Shown here one piece after another: positions 56,254-64,000 of a stretch of 64,000 nucleotides of DNA. The stretch covers positions 9,815,658-9,879,657 of the forward strand of contig JAPTHN010000018.1 in assembly GCA_026936325.1 (NCBI GenBank), given 5' to 3'. Source of the stretch: Platynereis dumerilii (Eukaryota > Annelida > Polychaeta > Phyllodocida > Nereididae). The number at the start of each line of letters is the position of its first letter. Position 1 is the first letter of the stretch. A program made the translations under genes and the position numbers. The notes below the pieces were generated by a model that was not told the DNA's origin, did not search any database, and was given only the letters and a program-made list of their open reading frames with translations.

Positions 56254-59200
56254 CAGTTTTCCTTAATGCTCCAAATATTTTTATCTTGACCATCCTGGAC
56301 CACCTATAAACATGATGTAATTTTAAGACTTGCCATTTTCCAGAATTCTGCATGTTCTTATAAAACAATTTCATAACTTGTCAAGTGAATGATTGGAGTG
56401 ATACCATCAAGTTTTTAGAGTTACTGAATCAATCTGTAGTGAATGTGTATTTCTTTGCCTGAATGGGTTTTGCACCCATAAAATCAAGTCATTTTTTGGA
56501 TGTTGAATGTTAATATTTTGGAATTCATAGAAGCACATTCATCTTTCTTTCTTTTTCAAGAATTTGTCTTGACAAAGCCTCAGAAGATGGTAAGATGAAA
56601 TTGTGCATAGAGCCATTAAATCGCTAAATGTTTGTCTGAGACTTTTTCAAACAGATTAGAAAAGGTCGAGTGAAATTAGTACAATTGATGTGGAATGACC
56701 CTATTGTTTTTATTTTCTTCATAGACATGTTACTCCTGCTTCTTAATTTTCTTCATTGAGAATGGAGTGTTAAGCAAAATTGTATTTATCTGGTAAGTTG
56801 CAGACATGGCTAGACAGTGCATCTTGATAGGAAGTATTGAGTGAGAGTAGGACTGGTGTCCTGAGAAAGGCTTCTGACGATTGTGTTAGGAACTAGGCAT
56901 GGAGGGGAATCAGGTATTGGATTTTCATTGTTGTAAGGTCTTGTCACCTCAGCCGCTGAGCAATAAGATTTGTCTCCTTCAAAAGAAGGCTTCTTCCGAG
57001 ATCATTAAAGCTGTGTTCTTTCTCTGCTTTCATAACCTCACACAAGCAGTTTCCCTAATTACTCCTAATACCCTTTGGGCAGTACTTCTTATTGCCATTC
57101 CTAATGGCAATCATGGGTCACCCAAGAGTACAAGATGGCTAATTAAGACATGTTAATTTGTCTCCTACAATTTAATGAGGTTGTCACAGTATACTCTTTT
57201 AAAACTCCGGTAAATGGTATCATTGAGTTTTATAGTTAAAAGGATTAAATACATTTATTCTATCTATGTCTTTACACAATCGGAATATTGATAAATTGGA
57301 AAAATACATGGATATTATATAATGGAATAGGAAAAAATAAAATCTGATGCATTTATCTCACCTGTTCAAAACAATGTTGCATAGCTGTTGGTACGTGTAA
57401 ATCTCAGGGGAATATCTTGACCTTCACATCGGTGAGTGTTATGTCACAATTATATCGTTTTTACCTATTTACAATGTGATGAACAAAGTAAAAAAAAGGT
57501 GATGGTACATATGCTAATCACATGAGTTGATAGAACAAGTTAGTGCCATTGATTCAGCATAACCGGCCAGCAATTAACATCCACACTGTACTTTACTGAC
57601 ATCCTTGCGGCAAAGATTCACTTGCTATAAATGATGCTAGTCAGTCAGAGTAATTCAGCCAACTATAGCCGCAATAGCACATCCTTACTCCTCAGGCATG
57701 AAAATCAAGTCTTCAATTGAGGCAAAGTACTCCAGCACCTAACTGCTGAATACTGCAAGAAGCATCTGGCTGTGACATCAAGAAGTACAATCAAGGTGTC
57801 CACTAACAACATTATGAAGTGTACTAACAAGTTTGCACTGCCGCTATCCAACAGTGGACTAATGAGATGTCATGTAAAAAACAACAACGACATAACAGAG
57901 GTAGAAAAAGGGTGGTTGCTGAAGAGGCATCAGCTGGTCTGCATTAACTTTTTAAAAAAGAAATGTACCAAAGGGTATGGGTAATTTGATATGGATTCCT
58001 GACTCTGTCACATGCAATCGCGTAATCTGCAAAACAATCAGCAAGCATTGAAATATGCACCAAAGGATAAGCAATGAAATCCAAAAACAAATAGAATTTA
58101 TTTTGCAAACTGCCTATGTCAGAAATTAGGCAGCGAGTTGGGCTTACCAAAGAAAATGATAAGGAGGATAAAAAGTCTGTTTTGTAAGGAAAACAAGTCT
58201 GTGACAGATTACTGAAGCCAAAGACACCAACAACAGGAAGAAAGTTTATGATGTTTTTATGAAATTCGTAGCCCTTTCACAACCATATTTGCCTTTGTTT
58301 TCAGGCTTTTGTCATTGAAAGGCTCTTTCAACTTCATAATTGCTTACATATTTCTCCATTTCGCTGAAAAAGCCAACAAAAGCCTGTATTGAAATTCAAA
58401 TACATAATGACAAATTATATCACTGTTTTCTTGTGTCTAATTTATCAAGACAATGCAAGCATCTGCTGTAGATACAGCTTGACAGCTCGTGTGGGATGTG
58501 AAAGATTAGGCACATAGAGGGAGCCTTTATTGACAATATCTGGCATTGAGCTTGTCAGAATCATGTAGGGGATTCAGACTATTAGATTTTCATTGTTGCG
58601 ATGTCTTGTCACCTAAGCCGTTGAGCAGCAAGATTTTATCTCCTTCTAAAGAAATCTTCCTCATTCTTAAAGTTGTGATCCTTCCCTGCTTTCACGTTAC
58701 AACAAAAGTAACTTCCCTTACTGCTTGTCATAATCATAGAGCAGAACATCCTGAAAATGTAAAAGCAATGACAGGAAATAAAAGATAGGAGAGGAACAGA
58801 GACATAAAATAATAGCCTGATCACAAAATTGTCAGCTCAAGTAGTGTGTTGTATTTTCATTGTTGTGAGGTCTTGTCACCTCAGCCACAGAGCAATAAGA
58901 TTAGTCTTCTTCAAAAGATGGCAACCTCTGAGTTCATTAAAGCTGTTCTATCTCTCCGCTTTCACAACCTCGCACAAGCAGCTTTCCTAATTGCTCCTAA
59001 TACCCTGAAGCAGTACTTCTTATTGCCATTCCTATTGGCAATCATGGGCCACTCATAAATACAAGAGGCCTCTTTAAGACATGTGCATTTGTCCCCTTCA
59101 ATTTGACTAAGTTGTCATATCTTTTAAAACTCCAGTGAATTTTATCATTGACTGAGTTTTAAAGTTAAAAAGGTTAAATTTAATTGTTATTTTATCTCTT

Positions 59201-62200
59201 TTACATAATTGAAATAGTGATAAAATTGAGAAATACAAAAATATCTAATAATTGAATTGGAAGAAATGAAATCTGATACATAAGAGTCTCAATTGTTCAT
59301 AAAATGTTGCATAGCTGCATGTAAGTCTCAGGGGAGTATCTTGAGCTTCACATTGGTGAGGGTTAGGTCATCATTACATTGTTTTTACTTATTTGTTAAT
59401 TAACAAAGTGATCAACATAATTATGTCTTATGCTATCCAATGATATCAGTTGATAATATAAGTTAATGCCACAGATGAAACATAAGCGGTCAGCAATTAA
59501 CATCCACCCTGTACTTTGCTGACATCCTTGTGGCAAAGATTCACTTGCTATAAATGAGGCCAATCAGTCAGAGTAATTCAGCAAACTATAGCCACCTCTG
59601 GCACATCCTTATTCTTCAGCCATAAACATGCAAGACTTCAATTCTGGCCAAATACTCCAGCAGCTAACTGCTGACCACTGCAAGACACATCTGGCTGTGA
59701 CAGCAAGACGTAACATCAAGGTGTACACTAACACCATTACTTAGTGAACTTACAAGTTCGCACTGCCACTGGCGAACAATGGACTAGTCAGATGTCATGT
59801 AAAAAATAAAAACAAAAGAAAACGGTTGCTGAAGAGGCAACAGCTGGTCTACATTAACTAAAGAATGGTATCAAAGGGTAGGGGTTATTTGATATGGATT
59901 CCCGGCTCTGTCACATGCAAATGCATAATCAACAAACCTTCCAGCAAGCATTGAAATATGCACCAAAGGATAGCAATGAAGTTCAAAACAAATAAAGTAT
60001 AATTTACAAACTATATGTGTCAGGAAGTTGGCAGTGAGTTGGGCTAACTGAAGAAAATGATGAGAAGAACAAATACAAATCTGCTGTGTATGGAACACAG
60101 CTCTATGACTGATTACTGAAGCAATGGCACCACCACCAGGAAAAAAGTTTCTGATGTTTATAGGCAATTCATAGCCATTTGACAACCATATTTGCCTTTG
60201 TGTTCTGGCTTTTGTCATTGACAGGGTCTTTCAACTTCATAATTGCTTACATTTTTTCCCATTCTGCTGAAACAGCCAACAAAAGCCTATATTGAAATTC
60301 AATTACACTATGACAAATTATATCACTGTTTTTCTTGTGCCTAATTTATCAAGACAATGTAAGCATCTGCTGTAGACACAGCTTGACAGCTCGTGTTGGG
60401 TGTGGAAGATTAGGCACATAGAGGGAGCCTTTATTGACAATATCTGGCATTGAGTTTGTCAGAATCATGTAGGGGATTCAGACTATTGGATTTTCATTGT
60501 TGCTATGTCTTGTCACCTCAGCCGTTTAGCATCAAGATTTTGTCTCTTTCAAAAGAAGTCATCCTCTCTGTTCATTAAAGTTGTGTTCTTTCTCTGCTAT
60601 CCAACACTTTGCAAGTAACTTTCCTAATTGCTTGTGATACGTTTAGAGCAGGACATCCCATTTCTAGAACTCTGTTCCTTCAATCAATTATCTGAATATA
60701 TGTCTCTTTAGCACTCGAGGTCACCGACCTTCACAATTTATGTCTTAACATAAAAAAAGGAGGATATACAAATAACTATTGTCTGCAAACATGACTAAAC
60801 CGATTTCTCATACAAGAACAAGCTATCTTCATTGGAAGTAATCAGGCACAAAGTTATTTGAATAGGGCTTGGATGGCATCATATTTGGATTTAGGCCCAT
60901 CATAAGCAACTTTAAGATTTTTATCAACAATCATAATTAATATAGGCCATCGCAAAGTACTAAGAAGTAAACCTTTACAATGTTAGGACCACCAACTAGG
61001 AAGGATGTTGGTGGGGCAAGAAAAAGTAGGTAAATAAATAAAATAATATACACTTGTGTGAAAATATAAAAGCACTGACCAGCAATAAAAGATACAATTG
61101 GAGCAGAGACATAAAATAGCCATATTGAAAAATTGTCAGGCACAAACTATTTTATAATAAAATACCAAAAAAGTCCCTTACATATGCTTTTGAACATCAT
61201 TCTGTGAAGATATTCAAAAGCAAGATTAAAAAAGAGTGAAATAAACAGATATGAGCCTTTTATTGACAGACTAATTGTAGTAACCTTGAAAATTATAAGA
61301 GTTGGAATGATTGGTCTGGCTCTCATTACCACCATCAATATAGAAGACAGAAAATTATGGAAATTTCTTTTGTTTGATATTGCCTCTTCAGAAAATATGT
61401 CTATTGAAGCCTTCTCGTAATGTTCTATGCTTCATTTAAAGTCTTCTGGATATTTGGCATAAGCTTTAAAATGTCCATACCATAAAACCATTGAAAAGTA
61501 ACTTAGATGCATATCAATCTTGCAGAATATCAGACAGATACTTCAGACAGAGAACATGGTATTGGAATTTGTATTGCCCCTGGCAGAGCTCTAAGAAACG
61601 GATCACACTGTATATTTAGAAGAAAGAGCTTTAGTAATTTTAATCTGTTTCAGGAGATCAAGGAATTAATAAACAAGAATTTTGAAAGGGCAGGGGGCAA
61701 AGGTTGCCCTTTTCTTCTCAAAGAGAAAACAAAGAGAAAACATTTTTAGGCCTAAATTTGTAGTGAATTTGAGCAAAAATGTAAAGGTATATATGTATAT
61801 TCAAAAAAATCATCACTGCTACATTAATTTTTGTCGCACAAATTAGATTTGCCCTTATCAACCAACCACCCCTGCTGCCCTTGTTTCCTTCATGCACCCC
61901 CAGGGGTATATTTCATATCTGGAGGTCTCACCCTTCTGTACTCTCTCTTCCAAGTTCATTCTAAAAGTAAATCACTTGATCCGAAGTAGTTCACAGTCAC
62001 TATTGGATATCAAATAAGCAGTGGCCATATTCATGTAGCACCTATCACCAGTGAACATTGATTTTTGGCGACAATCAGCTATATTTTGATGTGGCAACTG
62101 GTTTTTTTTTTTTGTATGATTCTATTTCTGTTTTGTGTCGCCCGGGAAGAGAAGCCCCATAATTGAACAATAATACCTTTATATCATTTAACAGCTTCTG

Positions 62201-62761
62201 GCGAAATGGGAAATTGAATAAAACTGATTTTACTTTCGATTGCCGGATTGGCGAATTTCCCTGCAAATTGTTAGACCTCATTTGTGTCATTCCATGTCTC
62301 TTTATCAATTTTTCTTGACAAGCTGTGCTTAACTGAAGTTGATGTAATACTAATAACTGTTTGTCTTAGACTTTTTTCAAACAAATCAGAGGAGGCCTAG
62401 AGGGCAATTACAAGTCAGAAGTTTGTTGAATAGCCATGAATGACCCATTCACTTGCCCTTTTGTTCTGATTTCTTCATTGACATGTTCTTTGTCATACTT
62501 AATTGTTAATGGAATATTAGGCATAACATGTAGGTTGAAATTAAGTAATATCTTTCCCGACAGATTTGATTGGGGATTCTGTTGCGCTTAATTTATCGGG
62601 TCACATAGAGAGTACATCTTGACAGTTGGTGTTGTGTGGCGGAAGGACTGGTGTCATGAGAAATGCATCCAAAAATCGTGTTAGGCACTAGGCTTGATGG
62701 AATCATGGAGGGGATGAGGGTATTGGATTTTCATTGTTGTGAGGTCTTGTCGCCTCAGCCG
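56254..62761 (+). repeat. Array units, right-hand type
   Basis: No gene seen. Best-ordered part of the array. Blocks: 'attggattttcattgttg' at 56916, 58578 (TTAGATTTTC form), 58850 (partial duplicate) and 60486; 'cagcaattaacatccac' at 57568 and 59493; 'caaggtgtccactaacaac' near 57791 and 'caaggtgtacactaacacc' near 59716. The interval between the last two is about 1.93 kb; to the next at 63897 it is about 4.18 kb, or 3.84 kb without the 62762-63101 insertion, i.e. two periods. The stretch 60700-62280 is eroded and only weakly matches other units. Confidence 0.7.
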
Positions 62762-63101
62762 CACCCAGAGAATTTGCCCTAGACGAATCCCTCAATCGTC
62801 TATTATTATCGTAATATTTTGCATCAGAGTGTCTCAGCCAATCAGCGTGCAGGATTTCTCTCCAGTTCAAAACTTTACCGGCGATTTCCGAGGAAACTAT
62901 TCGGCCCTCAGAGACCTAACACCCATCATTTTAAAGGTCTCGGAGAGATCTATCTATTGCAGTTAGAATCGTATCTGTACGACTGACGGAAATATGTGAA
63001 TAGACGTAATCGTCCTCATTTGCATAACATGCTTGAATCTGTGTTCATTGGTCACCCTTGGGGGTGTGTCTGACTTAATCACTGAAGGCTCTGCTGAAGT
63101 G
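62762..63101. mobile_element. 340-bp insertion with 8-bp target duplication
   Basis: Interrupts the 'gtcgcctcagccgcagagca' block seen intact near 48570 and 58870. Flanked by CTCAGCCG (62754-62761 and 63102-63109; CA follows both). More GC-rich than its surroundings. Contains CCAAT ('agccaatcag' near 62838), the octamer ATTTGCAT at 63017-63024 and an inverted CCAAT ('tcattggtcac') near 63045. Its last 60 bp resemble 23928-23995 inside the Harbinger-like element. End similarity (CACCC.../CACTTC... inverted) is weak; a hAT-type MITE is possible. Confidence 0.6.
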
Positions 63102-64000
63102 CTCAGCCGCAGAGCAATGAGATTTATCTCCTTCAAAAAGAAGGCTTCTTCCGAGTTCATTAAAGCTGTGCTCTTTCTCTGCTTTCATAACCTCACACAA
63201 GCAGCTTCCCTAATTACTCCTAATACCCTTAGGGCAGTAGTCCTATTGCCATTCCTATTGGCAATCATGGGCAACCCAAGAATGCAGGATGGCTCTTTAA
63301 GACATGTTCATTTGTCCCCTTCAATTCAATTAGGTTTTCATATTAGCCTTTTAAAATTCCTGTAAATGATGTCATTGATTCTGTTTTATAGTTAAAAGAT
63401 TTAAATGTAATCATTATATCTAGGTCTTTTACACCATCAGAAAAGTGATTAAATGGAAAAATACACAAATATTATATAATGGAAAAAGAAGAAATGAAAT
63501 TTGATTAAAAAAGTGTTGTACAGCTGTTGGAAAATCTCAGGGAAGCATCTTGATCTTCATATGGGTAAGAGTTTGATATCATTACATTGTATTTACAAAT
63601 TTACACTGTGATCAACAGGGTAAATAAATGTTGATAGAAAAAGTTAGTGTCATAGATTCAATATAACCAGTTAGCATTTAACATCCACACCGTACTTTAC
63701 AGACATCCTTGTGGCAAATATTCACTAGCTATAAATGAGGCTAATCAGTCAGAGGAATTCCGCTAACTATAGCCACCTTTGGCACATCCTTATTCTTCAG
63801 ACATGAACATGCAAGACTTCAATTTAGGCCAAGTACTCAGCAGCTAACTCCTTAATACTGCAAGACAAATCTGGCTGTGACAGCAAGACGTGCCATCAAG
63901 GTGTCCACTAACAACATTACGAAGTGTAATAACAAGTTTGCACTGTCACTGGCCAACAGTGGACTAATAAGACAGCATGTAAAAAACAACAACGGACAAG
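63102..64000 (+). repeat. Array unit, right-hand type (continues beyond the window)
   Basis: No gene seen. 'gcagagcaatgagatttat' resumes the block interrupted at 62761, then 'aatctcagggaagcatcttg' near 63530, 'catttaacatccacaccgt' near 63677 and 'caaggtgtccactaacaac' at 63897. The same series as 57400-57900 and 59318-59820. Confidence 0.7.

Overview
The window looks like about 64 kb of AT-rich, non-genic DNA from an animal nuclear genome. I found no convincing host protein-coding gene, tRNA, rRNA or CRISPR array. Four LINE (non-LTR retrotransposon) copies of different kinds, tRNA-derived SINE pieces with (TATC)n tails, and many short TIR transposons without transposase genes point to an invertebrate with a repeat-rich genome. 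A marine deuterostome or lophotrochozoan is my guess, not a demonstrated assignment.

The background is one family of ancient, strongly diverged repeats lying head to tail on the + strand. Recognisable blocks recur in the same order: a 'tgctcattaatggt' block, a 'gatctccagggattttatt' block, a 'gaccagatgctccattatc' block, an 'aaacatccacttgctaaat' block and a 'caaggtgtccactgacac' block. When later insertions are subtracted, the spacing of the unit mostly falls near 1.8-1.95 kb. From about 39 kb onward the units also carry extra blocks ('gtgttctggttttc', 'cctgacaaatctgattg', 'attggattttcattgttg').

Younger mobile DNA is inserted into this array, and sister units often show the empty site. From left to right: a foldback element (898-2209) with two LINE 3' ends inside; LINE-A (6139-11083), full length with both ORFs open and an 8-bp target duplication; a TIR element with seven TGACGTCA octamers (13443-14241); a hairpin MITE (19122-19332); LINE-B, an L2-like copy on the minus strand (19411-21440); a Harbinger-like element with a hAT-like MITE inside it (23304-24305); a small pogo-like MITE (24708-25099); a composite insertion holding a Tc1/mariner-like element (25392-28911); LINE-C (about 33077-38730), with an unusual ORF1 that includes a KH domain; LINE-D, a 5'-truncated fragment (40544-41311); two TIR elements sitting in (TATC)n tracts (44521-46908 and 52104-53717); a 2-kb TIR element (54271-56247); and a 340-bp insertion (62762-63101).

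The most interesting points are these. In LINE-A, ORF2 lies in the same frame as ORF1, separated only by one UAG, and has no AUG until after the whole endonuclease domain, so stop-codon readthrough or non-AUG initiation is implied. LINE-C combines a coiled coil, an SGNH-like region, a KH domain and an Arg/Ser-rich tail in ORF1 with a WMDD reverse transcriptase active site. The array itself, with a nearly identical 440-bp patch in two units 13 kb apart, has no known identity.
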